A DNA stretch of 64,000 bases from Sequoia sempervirens (GCA_007258455.2 VDFB02193867.1:564694591-564758590), one strand, 5' to 3'. Counted from the stretch's first letter, positions 35,570 to 48,474 are shown. Numbers and translations are program-made. The notes: generated from the sequence alone by a model not told the origin.

Positions 35570-35671
35570 AGTGAATTTGTGGTGCACAATGGCTCCACAC
35601 GCTGCCCATGGCGATACCAAAACTAAACAGACAAGCGCTACAAATTTCAACACACTTGACAACTCTACCAT
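35570..35671 (-). pseudogene. Laccase exon 1, signal peptide and N-terminus
   Basis: Exon 1 has 34 codons from ATG at 35671 to a GTGAGC donor at 35564-35569. It encodes a hydrophobic secretion signal (FVALVCLVLVSPWAACG) followed by the mature N-terminus (AIVHHKFT), which matches the start of plant laccases. It ends in phase 0 and is followed by an 82-bp intron. This start is chosen because it gives a proper signal peptide and lies about 40 nt after a TATA box. Confidence 0.9.
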
Positions 35672-35711
35672 GATTAACTCTTTTTTAATTTTGTTCACGA
35701 GAGCGGTAGTG

Positions 35712-35719
35712 TATTTATA
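35712..35719 (-). promoter_or_regulatory. Candidate laccase TATA box
   Basis: TATAAATA on the minus strand, about 41 nt upstream of the laccase ATG. It would place transcription start near 35685 with a very short leader. Position and sequence fit, but there is no direct evidence of use. Confidence 0.45.
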
Positions 35720-36407
35720 AGCAAAAAGTAGTTCATGATAGCTTAACTAATAAGTATAATATTAGAGAGATTAAGTTTGTTGTTCTTGGTAATTGTGCAC
35801 GTCATTTGCTAACCACGAATAAGTATAATATTAGAAAGCCAATTTGTTTGGATTGTCCCTCTGATACGCATTGCCCGCAAGCACCGGCACGTAAATGCTT
35901 ATATTCCACCAACTAGTATACTTCATACGTGTTATTACTATACTAAATACAACACATGCCATTCTTTATTCCTTCTATTCTTTTTCTTGTTTGATAAAAT
36001 TTGTTGATTCAATTTTTTCTCTGTAAATTTGTCTTGTGGAAAAAACAATACGAATCTGGATGCTACTAGTTACTTTGTAAGACCTTAAACAATCTACACA
36101 ATCTGGGTAATCACTCGTCTTTGTAATTTTTTCGAGGAAAGTAAATTATTTCTTTGTCATTTCAACTTCAAAAAAATCAAAAGTCACGGTGTTTGATGAG
36201 TTGTTTTTCCAATTACGAAAAGGTAGAAGTCTTAAAGTCTTTTGACCGAGTTTCCTCATGAATATTTAGTTTTAGGTGTTGATTTCATTCAAAATGCTTC
36301 ATATTGAAAACAAATATTTCCTTGCAAACAATGAGTGTCCCAAATACTTGTACTAATATTTTGTACATGATAAAAATGTTTTTGTTTTTCTTTAATAATA
36401 TATCATT
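35720..36407. other. Upstream region of the laccase, no gene seen
   Basis: AT-rich DNA upstream of the laccase TATA box. It would contain the old promoter. I see no coding frame of note and no element that I can name. Confidence 0.5.
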
Positions 36408-37825
36408 GTGCGATGAATAAAAATAGGATGTGTTTGTTCGAAGGTTGGAAAGGTATGGGAGTTCACCAAAATGATAATAGATGGATCTATTTTCCTTTAT
36501 TTCATTAGGAAATGAAATCCACACAAAGAATGGACTTGCAAATCTTAGGTGAGTCAACTCAATGAGGGAATCTACTGATTTCCTTATGATTGAGAATGGG
36601 GGTATCAAGTTGAACAACACTTTTGAGAGAACTAAAAATAGTAAACATACTCAATTATGCTCATTCAAACTTGAAACATCAATTTAAAGTTCAATACAAA
36701 TAGAAATAGTAAACTTTTTGTAGATCTGAGAAGGGTTGGACACTGTGTGCTAGTCACCAAAAGATAGTTTCGGGAGGCAGACTATGACTCATTTGCCCAT
36801 GGGCGAATAGGTCTTTTCTCAGAGATTTCAAACAACTTTTGGAAGCCTTTGATGTCAACCTATAGCTTCTGTTTGATCTGAGTTTCAATGTCAGAAATTT
36901 GGAAATCATACCTGTAGGTGAGTCTATGAATTGATGACAACTTTGACAACTTTTCCAATCTTGCTCTTCAATACATATTCAATCCTCCTTCAACCTAAGA
37001 TCTGTAATACAAACACAAGATGGAAAAATTGTTTGTTTTTTGGTGAATGGCGGTTTGCCTTGGTCAAACCCTATTTTGGTAATTAAACCTTGAATTGAAA
37101 TAATGAAACATGAAAGAAATGATGAATGAAAAATGCTCTGTTGCAACTCACCAAACCCTTAAGTAAACCTTTGGAAGTCTAAAATCTTGATCTTGATCTT
37201 GCATGAAATGGCTTCAATGGATATGGATCTTGGTGCTTGAAATATGACTTTGAATTCTTTCTTTGAATCTTTGAAACCTACATCATAATGTTAGCTCCAA
37301 AAACATGCTTGATTGCAAAAGACTTTGACATGATGCTTGAGATCTTGATTGTTGCAATAAATCATTGAAAAATCTACTCTTGAATGCCCTTGATCATAAA
37401 CGTTGCTATATTTTTGTTCACTTCAAAATGCTAGGAAAAACTTAGACTTGATTTGATAAAATAACCTTTTATTTATAGGTATGTATCCTTAATTTCCCAA
37501 AAATTAAACATTACAAGCGAACACTGAAATTTTAATTTAAGGACATTAAAATACCACCAAAAACATAATTTAAATTTAGGTTCAAAGGTTTAGGGAGGAC
37601 CCATTCACCCATGGGAAAATTGGTCCCAAGCAGCTATTCCTAGAACACACATAGCTCAAGGTAAAGTGTTATGTGTTGGCTTTAATTATTGTCAGGTTTC
37701 CCCTTCAAAAAATGTAATTTATTAGGCTTGTAGATGTAAAATAGGGATTATTAAGGCATAATTAAATCCAAATTAAATGAGGGGCCCAAAAAAAGTGTGA
37801 AAATGTAAAGGAGTGCATTTTCCTA
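36408..37825 (-). repeat. Dispersed repeat family, copy A (1.4 kb)
   Basis: A direct repeat of 40024-41420, highly similar by eye with indels. It ends in ATTTTCCTACACTA. Both copies contain a minus-strand frame with the shared motifs FFVWISFPNEIKEN and SIYYHFGE, so this is old coding sequence. Copy A diverges from copy B below about 36408. It carries a near-palindrome centred on CCCATGGG at about 36798. Probably a truncated retroelement (leader or LTR plus start of gag). Confidence 0.7.
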
Positions 37826-39340
37826 CACTAAATTTAGCCCCCACTTTAGTGAGAGGATGGCATTGTGTCAAACTCACACTAAACTAGACAAATAAGAGAG
37901 GTCTAATTATACAATTATTAGAAAGATAAGACAACAAAGGTTAAGGAGGATGATCAAGCCCCTAAGATCTAAGATCTCATGAAAAACCAACAAAGACACA
38001 AGGAGACACATACCATTGTTAAATATGTAGCAACAATAACAAGATACTCAATCATACAATGTCAAAGACTAAAAGAAAGAAAAAAAGGGGTGGATAAAGC
38101 CTCAACTATTTTTCCAAATCACTGTGGATCAAGCCTTAGTTGTTTTTCCAAAAAAAATTTACAATTGGAACTTAATGTCCACTATGCAAACAACAATGCG
38201 CTCACACAGGCTAGTGAAATTCATTGTCCACTAGGTGAGCTTCCAGAACATGGCTAATGAGAGAGTCTTATTAGGCTCGCATTAAACTAACCATACCAAA
38301 GTTATACCTCCTGATAACTTTGATAAGACATCACATAATATGAACTTTGAGCTTCACAAGACTTAGAAAGCTATGTGATGCTAAGCACTTATGAACAAAC
38401 ATGGCCCTACTGGCTTTGTGGCCATGAAAAACATAAAGGCTCGACTAGCAAGCAAGTTGTGTTATGCTTGATGGCCTTGACATATACAATAGTATATTCA
38501 AAGGGGTTTCTCTTTGTTCATGAAAGGTCTCTCCTTAGGGAACATCGTGCCTAATATCTCCAAGAGAGGACAAGGTGAGGATAAAAGATTCACAACTTAG
38601 GGTATGTAATTCATAGCATTGCCACTAAGAGTAATGTCATATATGCTCAAAAAGGTCACAATATTTAAGGACATCAAACCCAATGGAACCACCAAGAAGA
38701 AGACACATCACATGAAATAAGAAGACCACACTAAGAAACATAAGTCAAAATGATAATGCCAATGTATGCCCCCACTTTAAAGGAATTGCTAAATACCATG
38801 TTAGCAATTAATTTAAAGTACAAAATGATAAATGCTAAACAATAAAGATGACATGAGAGCTCATTTGGAAAGCCCTATGTCAAGCATATGTTTCCAAATG
38901 AAGCTACATCATGAAAAGGGGTTGCCTCCAAATGAAATCCCAAACACATAAGGGATCCACGGATTTGGGGTCAACATATGTCTTTACTACAATGTTATTA
39001 TGGAGTGTCTTTACTACAATGTTATTATAGAGCTTGGAAGCATCATCACTCCCCAAATACTTGTAGAACTAGAAGAATGACACATAATGAGTGAAAACAA
39101 AGAAAATATTTTGGGTCAACATGGAAGAGACTTAAATGTGTCGATGCCTTATGTCATCCCCGAAAGAAAAACACAAGACAAAAGAAAAAGTTTTACAACA
39201 CATAGAAAAATTAGGTACAAGTAAAGGAATGAGCATATAAAGACATGTCAATTAGAACGATAAGTGGTATCACATTACACACATGCACTCACACAAAGAA
39301 CATGAAAAAAAGACAAAGAAAAATACTAGTAAAGCACACA
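37826..39340. other. Unassigned repeat-like sequence
   Basis: No gene recognised. GCCCCCACTTTA-type motifs recur (37838, 38766), and a 27-bp sequence is repeated in tandem at about 38971-39025. It is probably the decayed interior of the element that includes copies A and B. Confidence 0.4.
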
Positions 39341-39349
39341 TGAGTCAAC

Positions 39350-40227
39350 CTATAGCAGTTCGTCTGCATCCCAATCTTGTTCATCATATGCAGAAGGTGG
39401 ATAACTAGCCAAAGAGACAAAAACAAGTGTTGTACTAGAAAAAGGCTATCTAACTCCATGCCCCCACTAAGTACAGGACAAGGATGAGTCGAGATGGGTG
39501 ATGAGAATGGGCTTCTTGCAATATAGAAATGATTTTCAATAAATGTAAAACATGTAATAGTGGCATGCTATGATCCTACAACTGTCACATGGCAAGGAGC
39601 AAAGAAATTAATTCTTAAGGGATTATCCCAATACAGTCCTATGGAAATGATTCAAATTTACTAATAAGTCCCTTTAAGGCATGACACTCATCAGCAAGAT
39701 GACCAATTGTTTGATGAAATGCACAATAGTTCATGTTTATACTCTTACCTTTTTTGTTTTCTTTATTAGGTGGCAAGTGAATCATTCGTAAATGGAGAAT
39801 TTGTTCCATTCTTCATTCAATTTATGTTTTAGTATGCAAAAATGGCAATTATTTGACTTTATAAGGCTTAGATTTCTTGTTTGATTGGGTAACTTGTTGA
39901 AGTTTTTTTGTGGGAGGAGGACCTAAGATTATCCTATCATCCTTGTGAGACATTGGTTGATCATGAAGGAGGACACTTGTTTCCTTGGAAGATGTGGAGG
40001 GAGGAGGATCTTGAGGAAACAAATAGAAATAAGTTGTGTTTTTTTTTAAGGTTGGAAAGGTATGGGGGTTCACCAAAATGATAATAGATGGACTTATTTT
40101 CCTTTATTTCATTAGGAAATGAGATCCACACAAAGAATTGACTTGCAACCCTTAGGTGGGTTAACTTAATGATGAAATCAGTTGATTTCCTTATGGTTGA
40201 GGGTAGGGGTATCATCCTAAACAACAC
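39350..40227 (-). pseudogene. Gag-like remnant of a retroelement
   Basis: Minus-strand fragments run from MLFRMIPLPSTIRKSTDF (40227) to a shifted frame (KKNTTYFYLFPQDPPP). A Cys/His motif CAFHQTIGHLADECHALK at about 39678-39733 (C-x2-H-x5-H-x4-C) and the acidic YDEQDWDADEL near 39380 follow. The Cys/His pattern resembles the nucleocapsid-like motif in Gypsy gag proteins of plants. The pieces lie in different frames. They are continuous with repeat copy B, so B is the 5' part of this element. Confidence 0.55.
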
Positions 40228-41420
40228 TTTTGGGAGAAGAACTAAAAATATAAAATCTACTCAATTATGCTCATTCAAACTTGAAACATCAATTTAAAGC
40301 TCAATACAAACAAAAACAGTAAAATTTATGCATAATTGAGAAGGGTTACACAATGTGTATCAGTCACCAAAATGTAGTTTTGAGAGGCAGAATATGACTC
40401 ATTCTCCCATGGGAGAATGGGTCTTTGCTGATGAATTTCAAACAAATTTCGGGACCCTCTGATGTCAATCTATAGATTTTGTTTGATCTGAGTTTTAGTG
40501 TCAAAAGTTTAGAATTAGATCTATAGGTGAGTTTCTATGAATTAATGACAAATTTGACAACTTTCACAACTTTAACAACTTTTCCAATCCTTTTTCTTCA
40601 AGAGATCTTCAATCCTTTTTCAAGCTAAGATCAACAACACAAACACAAGAGGGAAAATTTGTTTGTTTTTGGTGAATGGGGTTTTTCCTTGGTCAAACCC
40701 CATTTTGGTAATTAAACATTGAATTGAAATAATGAAACATGAAAGGAATGATGAATGAACAATTATTTGTTGCAAATCACCAAACCCTTGAGTAAACCTT
40801 TGAAAGTCTCAAATTTTCATCTTGATCTTGCATGAAATGGCTTCAATAGATGTGGATCTTGAAACTTGAAATATGACTTTGAATGCTTGATTTGAATCTT
40901 TGAAACCTACATAACAATGTTAGCTCCAAAAACATGCATGATTGTAAAAGACTTTAACATGATGCTTGAGATCTTGATTGCTGCAATAAATCACTGACAA
41001 ATCTACTCTTAAATGCTCTTGATCATAAACTTTTCTATATATTTTTGTTCACTTCCAAATGCTAGGAAAAACATAGACTTGATTTGATAAAATAACCTTG
41101 TATTTATACGTATGTATCCTTAATTTCCCAAAAATTAAACATTACAAGCTGACATTAAAATTTGAATTTAGGGACAATACCACCAAAAACATAATTTAAA
41201 TTTAGGTTCAAAGGTCTAGGGATAGGAACCTATTCCTCGAACACACATTTCTTAAGATAAAGTGTTATTTGTTGGAATTAATTGTTGTCAAGTTTCCCCT
41301 TTGAAAAATATAATTTATTAGGCTTGTAGATGTAAAATAGGGATTATTAAGGCATAATTAAGTCCAATTTAAATGATGGGCCCAAACAAAGTTTGAAAAT
41401 GTAAAGTACATTTTCCTACA
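40024..41420 (-). repeat. Dispersed repeat family, copy B (1.4 kb)
   Basis: Second copy of the family, same orientation as A. It contains a perfect 20-bp palindrome at about 40395-40414 (CATTCTCCCATGGGAGAATG). It ends in ATTTTCCTACACTACA. Gag-like sequence continues from it on the minus strand. Confidence 0.7.
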
Positions 41421-44400
41421 CTACACATCGAATAATAATAATTAGGCTTTAGTTGGTGAGATCATAGTTAGGGTTCTTATTTTTTTCCTTAATACATTTA
41501 CTAAATATTAATGTAGCCACTAGTAAGTGTTCACCAAGAGACTGAATACTAGATTATTTTTATATAATCAACTAATTATTGCATCATGTGTCCATACAAT
41601 TATAGTCTATATTTAAATATATTAAGAAAATGATAAACAATTTTTGGATTTGATTTTTGATTCTTGCCTAGCAATATGTAACAAAGAAAAAAAAACTCTA
41701 TTCATATTGATAGCACTTCAACCCAACTTGTTTCATTAGAAAGATGACAAATACATCTAAAATTACAAAATTAGATTCAACTCTGTTAACATTTTCAATC
41801 AATATTTGGAATCAATCTCCATGACATATCATTAGGATGAAGAAAAGTGGATCATACAATGTGATTTAAAATATTGGTAAAATATATTAACTTGATTGTT
41901 TCCAAAAAACTTCTCTCATAATTATGATCTCATGGAAAATAATTATGTTGTAACTTAGCTTGAACTCATAAATTTGAGGCTTAAGATATCTAAAATGTGT
42001 AAGTGATTCTTGAGTAGAGTTACAAGTCTATTATATTATACTAGGTTTTCTAAATGAAGAATAATATGTTAAGCAATGAATTATAGTTATTCAATATACT
42101 TGTTTGGATTCAAAATTATTTGAATAATGTATAATGAAACAAAGAATATTTTATCTTTTTGAGACTATACATTATGTTAATGAAATAAAAATAAAAAAAT
42201 TATATACTTGTGTACTTTTAAGAGGCTCACACTCTGCAAAGGATAGAGTTAGAATATTTTCTTTCAAAACTAATATTAGAGGGGAGAATCCTTTATAGAA
42301 CCTCAATTATGGACATAATATAATATACAAAATATATTTTCAAGAAAGGAAGATGGACATAGAGAGTAGAGAAGGGAATATGAAAATTAATGTGCATACA
42401 TGGCTAGAGAAAGTTGATTGGATTTAATAATTGTTGACTTATGTTAATAATTTAAGTATTATGCTTAGAAGGATTACACTTCCAATTTCTAAAAGGTAAC
42501 TAAATATTAAGTGCTAAATGAATCAAAAGAGAACTATTCTAAAATGGCATAAATAGATTTTGAAGTAAATCTACTCTAAGGATGTCAAACACTCCTTGCT
42601 ATGAATAAGAGTAATGTCCATAGAAAATTTATACACATTTTCTCTTAAAGAGGAAATAAGTTATATTTAAATATGTTGATTTTTCCCTTGTGTCATAATC
42701 ATTCTTGTTATTACAACAATGAACCTTTAAATTACAAGCAACCAACAAAACTTCCTTATTAAAATTGGAATCATCAGCAATAGTTTCATATTGCAAACTC
42801 AATCTCTTCATGTATCTCATATGAAATGGTTATTGTTTTTGTTATTGCTCATATGAGATGGTCATAATTAGCGATTCATGTCATCATTTTTACTACATTT
42901 ATAGTCTAGGGTTAGTTTTTTATTAGCCTATAATTAACCTATAAAAAACTTGTAAACTATGATATATGTACAATGGCCCTCAAGAAGTATATATATAGTC
43001 ATTCTATGGCCTATAATGTGGTTTTCCAAAGGTGCATACTTATTGCTAATTTATAGTGAAGTGGCTATCTATAGATAAGATATTGATTTCTATATAGTAT
43101 TAGCATATATTCAATAGCCCACATATGATAGGTGACATAAGAGAAAGAGTTTTTTTTTTTTTTTTCAAATAGTCATATTTTAACACCATGTACATAAACA
43201 TGAGGATTTCATTTGTTAATTATTTTATGCTAAGTGGCACACATGATGATCTTGTTTTTTATCAAGTATTTTGGTTTCATATATGTCGTCATCCTACTTG
43301 GCATGGACAAGGCATTGAAAGTGTAAATGCGTAGACCATTTTGTCTCATATGATGATTAACAATATGGAGTACACTAAAATTGAAAAAAATTATCATTAT
43401 TAATTGAGACATCTTAAACTTTAGGTTTTATGTATGGCCCTTTTCCTATTGGGCATAAAATATCTTGTTGAAAATTTGAAGACATGTGAGGCAACTCAAG
43501 GCTAGTATGTTGTTGTTTCTAAATGTTTTTGGTTTAATGTAAGCACCCTTCTTACTCAATAAGATAATGACGAATTGAAAATGAAGTCTTAAAGAGGGAG
43601 GAACCATAAAATAAGAGTTTATTTTATATTAAATCTTTGTTTTTAGGTCATTATGGCCTCATTTTAGGTTATTTTATTTGGACAAAAACTAGGAAGGAAT
43701 TTTTTATGAAGAGGTGACCTTTTAGATTATACTAGTAGCCCACCATCATTAATTGAGAACACATATTTTTTTATATATTTGATTTATTATTTGGTGACCT
43801 ATGCAAGCATGTTTCTCATTTTCTCGTAATGCCTTGATTTTGAAATCATTACTTTCTTAGTAGAAGTAATGAAAATATTGTTATAACTATATATTTTTAA
43901 TCTCACTTCACATCTTTAGATCATGTGAAAACTTCAAAGAAATTCATCTTACTACCTCCATATTCCTATATGAAATGGAGTCATCAGTGCATACATTGTC
44001 GTGTTGTTTCTTCCTAAGGGGAGAAATGTTTTTTAGTGATCGTGGACCATCTTAAGCATCTAGTTTTGAGAATCTACCAACACTACAAGCATCATTTTGA
44101 GGGGAGTTCACATGGTTTCTCTTCTTGTCTCAGTTTTTGAAGGGAGCATTTCTTTGCATGGAGTTATTTCATTCTCACTTTTGAGGGGGGGGCAATAGAC
44201 CTTATCTCTTTTCTCTCCTATGCAACATTCATTGTACATTTTATTAGAAGTAGTATTTGGGGGGTCATTTTGATTCCACCTTCTATCACATATTCACTTG
44301 TACATTTTCATAATATCATTTCTCTTTTAGAGAGAAGTTTTATTTCCCTTTGAGTTTTCTCTTTTACTCTTTTTTATGATAAATTGCATTTACAAGGGTA

Positions 44401-44920
44401 CCTAACATGGCCTAGTAGTAAAGAACCATTGCCATATTTGCATACATTACTCCTTAAGTTGCTCTTGAGGGTGTGTTAGTGTAAATATGGTTATTTCACA
44501 TCTAGTTAATATTTCACTCTTTTCAAGATGACCCATTCACACTAGTTAAATCTCCACATAAGAAATTTTATCTTTTTGTCTCACTTCATGTGGTTGAGAC
44601 ACATGTACTCACCTATTGCATGTGCACTCTACACATTCTCACACACTTACCATTTGAGCATAAAAGTGTTTCACATTTTGAGGGGTACTTAGAGTTTCAC
44701 TCCTGTCTTCTCACCACCTCATCATTGCCTATATATGCAAGGATTCCGTTGTATATTTTTACACTCGCATTTTATATTATAAATATTTCTATTGTGCTCA
44801 TTGTGTTCACTAATGGAAGGTATTTTATTTCATTCAAATCTTAACTTCTCCAAAAATATGACCCATTCTAAATTTTCCATCAAAATCTCTCATTAGAATC
44901 AAAATCAACCTTTGGAGTTA
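41421..44920. other. AT-rich stretch without a recognisable gene
   Basis: No coding domain is seen in any frame. It includes a poly-T run at 43150-43165. The part 43900-44860 repeats the motif TTTTGAGGGG irregularly (near 44093, 44180 and 44677), suggesting an old repeat, but I cannot name it. Confidence 0.5.
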
Positions 44921-45190
44921 GGGCGAATGGGTCCTAGTTAGGTCTTTCTGGGATTTTTTTTGTGGATTTCAAACTGAATTTTAATGTATTTTTAGTTGCT
45001 AGAAGCTTCATTTCAGACTTGATCAGGGACTTATTCACTAGTAAGGGTGAATGGGTCCTAGTTAGGTCTTTCTATGAGTTTTCTATGGATTTCAAACTGA
45101 ATTTTAATGTCTTTTTAGTTGCCAGAAGCTTCAGGTCAGACTTGATCAGGGACTTATTTCTAGTAAGGATGAGTGGGTCCTTGTAAGGTA
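44921..45190 (+). repeat. Tandem repeat, 122-124 bp units
   Basis: Two nearly identical units (44921-45044 and 45045-45166) and the start of a third. Each begins G(G/A)(C/T)GAATGGGTCCTAGTT and includes TTTCAAACTGAATTTTAATGT and ACTTGATCAGGGACTTATT. An open frame (44962-45186) runs through both, so MDFKLNFNVFLVARSF appears twice. The GAATGGGTCC start links it to the palindromic-core family at 36408 and 40024. Confidence 0.85.
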
Positions 45191-46370
45191 TTTTTAAACT
45201 ATTTTTTAATGGTTTGCAAGCTTTCAGATATATCTTTCAATTCCAAGTTGTAGACAATGAATTGCAGCTTCAAATTTTCTAGAAATTCAATAAAAAAATG
45301 CAATAGAAAGATGAAATGTAATCTACCTAGATTGAAATGAAATTTTGTTTTTATTTTCAAATATAATTGAAGGGTATGTGTAGGATCATCATGTAAAAAG
45401 TAGGCCCTTAAGTGGCAAAAAATTTAGAGAAGTCAAAGTTAGGAAACTTGACGTAAAAATTTGAATAAGTTATCTATATTATTTCAAAAGTATCTAAGAA
45501 TAGAATATGTAGAAAATTGAATTTAGTTTCTAAACTACTAGGTTTATTTAAAAGAAATAAATCTATTTGGTGAAAATTTGAAATTTCAATGCAATAGTAC
45601 TTAATTTTCAAGGAAAAAATTAAGAAGTAGGTGTCTGTTTGACCACCCTAACCAAAATAAAATGATAAAAAAAATTATAAGATTTTAGATATAAGTAGAG
45701 GACTCATGTCCCAATGTGATGCATTTTTTTTGTAATTTTTTTCCAAGTAAATAATTAATTATGAAATTTTTATTACAAATTTTAAAAAATATAAAAACTT
45801 GTATTTATGACCACCTTAACTTGGTCAAAACTTCATGAAATTCATTTTTTTTTAAATCCTATAGTATGTGAAGCATAGAATGTGATACATGTTTCAGATT
45901 AAAAAAAATGTGATACCGTTTGAAATCTATAGATGTTTTTCAATCAGCCTATCAATTAGGACTTTAGTCGTAATTCAAATAGAAAATGAATAATAATTAT
46001 TTATTAAATTCAAAGTAAAGCATACTTTGTATTGGTGGAAAGCTAAGAATTTCCTTTAAAAACCATTTTCATTTTATTAATTTTGGGTAAAAAAAGTCGT
46101 CAGCCACATACCCATCATATCACCACTTTTTGGCCCATCATGATCATGCACATATCCTGAATGAAATCTAAATGAGATGCAAAATGACTACTTTGTTTTT
46201 GTAATTTTTAGATTTAGGAAGTGCAAAAAAATGCAAGTCTAAACACTATATGATATGTAATATTTCAATGCAAAAGAGGAAACTAGAAATCAACCCTAAC
46301 TGTTATAGCAACTATAAGGAATTTTTTTAGAGTATGAAAAGTTGTGTACCTGTCAAGAAAGTTGTTTTTG
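45191..46370. other. AT-rich stretch, nothing recognised
   Basis: No gene, domain or clear repeat is seen here. Confidence 0.5.
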
Positions 46371-46374
46371 AGCT

Positions 46375-47162
46375 ATGGAGGACTCATTCACCTTCAGGGG
46401 AAAATGGGTCCTTTTATGGTTTTGGAAAACTAATTTAAGGATCCTATACTTTGATGTCTACACTTTTGAAATCCCTGTTATCATGTTCTGGAAGGAAATA
46501 TTCAGCTTTGTAGGGCTCTTTTCATGTTCTTGCACCTTGAATGACTACCTTGCAACTTTGACAATTTTGACAGCTTTGATAATCTTGCTCTTCAACCTGT
46601 AAATATGCAATCACACACTCAAGGATAGAAAACTTGTTGATTTTTTAGTGAATGGGGGTTTTCCTCAATCAAATACCTTGTAGGTAATTACACCAAATCA
46701 TGAAATAAGATAATGAAGTGTGAACATGAAATGATGTAATTAGAAGCTTTCCATGATGATATGATATTTGAATTGTTGCAATAAACTCTTGACTTCTACC
46801 TTGAAATTCCTTGAAAATGCTCTTGAAGTGCTCTATAATGCTCTTGTACAAATTATTAAGATGCTCTCTTGAAAATCTTAAAATTCTTGATAAACTTGCT
46901 AGGATGAACAATGTGAATTAACCCCTTATTTATACTAAATTAGGAGATTAACTCTGAAATTCAAAGAATTAAGGCCAACACCAAATCTAAAAAGAAAGAT
47001 AATTAAATTCCCGCAAAAATGAAATTCAAAAATTAGGGTCTCATTAAGGGAGGACCCATTCACTGCCAAAGGCGAATTGTTCTTGGCTAAGTTTCCAGAA
47101 CTAAGCTTCGAGGAGTTGAAAGAAGGCCAAAAACCCATTCTAGATCAACTAAGAAAGGGGGG
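46375..47162 (-). repeat. Diverged third copy of the dispersed family
   Basis: Shares with copies A and B the layout GAATGGGTC, then a TTTGATGTC block, then repeated ACTTTGACAA, then GTGAATGGGGGTTTTCCT and a CCCATTCACT-type segment near 47058. Identity is clearly lower than between A and B. It ends directly against the LTR at 47163. Confidence 0.55.
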
Positions 47163-48474
47163 TCTTGAAAATGGAAGTGAAATTATGTAGCTTAATACTT
47201 TGTAAAACTATGAGATTGTAGATCTAATTAAGTGCTCTTTGTTACAATTTCTTTGTATATGATTATCTATTTAGATTCATTTTACCAATTGTAGTAGACA
47301 AAAGATTGTAGAAGAATAAGACCAAAAGATAGAAGTGACACAACAAATTCCATGGAGAAATCCTTTTGGGAAAAAACTCTGGCACCACTAGAATCAATAG
47401 TGCTTGTATTATTTAACCTTAGAACAAGATTACAATAATTCTTTATCAATCCTTGCTTGAGATGCTTCCTTTTCCTTCAACAATTCTTCTTCACAACCTG
47501 CAATAAACTCTCATGTGTCCAAGCATGAATCCACACATCATGTGCCATGCTTCACAAAAGTACTCTCTTAGAACTCTCTTCAACTTCCTACAATAAATAG
47601 ACAATTGTGAACATTGTAAACTCCAAAGAGTTGAAAATTACAAGAGGATAAAGCTTTTCGCAAATATCTACACCATTCTTGTGCAAGTAGAGTTCTTCCA
47701 TGAAAAACAAAGTCAAAACCAAAGTCTCCTCAATTTAGGCACCCCTAAATTGAACACTTAACTGATCGTTGGTCAAGAAAATATCTTGCATGGATCACCT
47801 CAAAGTTGGCACCCAAGAATGGACCCACTTAACCAAGCCTTGTAAATATCTTCTCATGCAAAGGTGTTAACTCCAAGATGCCAACTTGGGCGCCCAAGGT
47901 GGGTCCAAGTCAATCTCTGTTAACTAAAACATATCTCTCCATCAATTCATGCAAACATGATTCATGATTGATCATCCCCACTTAACTGAATGTAGCCACC
48001 TATTATCTATCATGTAACTCAAGTCATTAGTCATGCATTCCAAGTCAACTGAAGTCAACTAGTGTTCAACTGAAACTAACTACATGTAACTAAAGATAAC
48101 TAAACCATAACTGAACTAAACTGAGTTGGTACAATACTGAACTGAACTCCACTCATGTAAATATCAATTCCTAACTTCTAGGATCTTTACATGCATTACT
48201 AAATTGTTATCTTTCCTCAAAACAATTAACTAAACTCAAGGTGGTTTCCACCTTCCATGTGGGTACCCCATGTTATCCTATTTTGTAGGATCTTTTCTTG
48301 GACACCCTCACATGTTCCTATCATTTAGGAATAATTACAAATGTCAATTTACATGTTCATTTCATTCGAATTTAATCTCTTTATAATCCTAGTATTGGGG
48401 AACACTTTCCAAGGACTTAGGAGATACATGAAATATGTTTAGGATTGCAATTAAATGGCATCCTATTCCCAACA
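47163..48474 (-). repeat. 3' LTR of the non-autonomous element
   Basis: Full-length 1312-bp LTR. Its last dinucleotide is mutated (GA for CA in element orientation). The part 48020-48130 is a run of CAACTGAA/TAACTGAA-like short repeats. Confidence 0.8.

Larger units (their letters stand above)
7684..35671 (-). pseudogene. Laccase (plant multicopper oxidase) pseudogene, six exons, broken by nested retrotransposons
   Basis: A laccase couples one-electron oxidation of phenols, such as monolignols, to reduction of oxygen to water. Plant laccases are secreted to the cell wall. Exons in order: 35671-35570, 35487-35336, 35239-35129 plus 30170-30037, 25165-25037, 24940-24006 plus 8167-8120, 7814-7684. 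The four copper motifs remain: HWHG (exon 2/3 junction), WWHAH (exon 3), HPIHLHGHSFYVVG (exon 5) and HCHFESH (exon 6). Exons 2-4 are 152, 245 and 129 bp once insertions are removed, and all phases agree. Lesions are TAG at 35425-35427, Copia-3 in exon 3, a deletion and frameshift giving TGA at 24900-24902, a 78-bp duplication, Copia-2 (with Gypsy inside) in exon 5, and a donor GT to AT change at 8118-8119. Family assignment is secure. Which laccase clade cannot be told. Confidence 0.95.

Noticed and set aside
7684..35671. A functional laccase gene with very long introns
   Set aside because: The elements lie inside exons without splice sites at their borders, and there is an in-frame stop, a frameshift and a lost donor.
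36408..41420. Copies A and B as the two LTRs of one element
   Set aside because: Both copies include the same piece of coding sequence (FFVWISFPNEIKEN), no primer site or purine tract was seen at the right places, and the ends are not TG...CA. Two truncated copies of one family fit better, but this is not settled.
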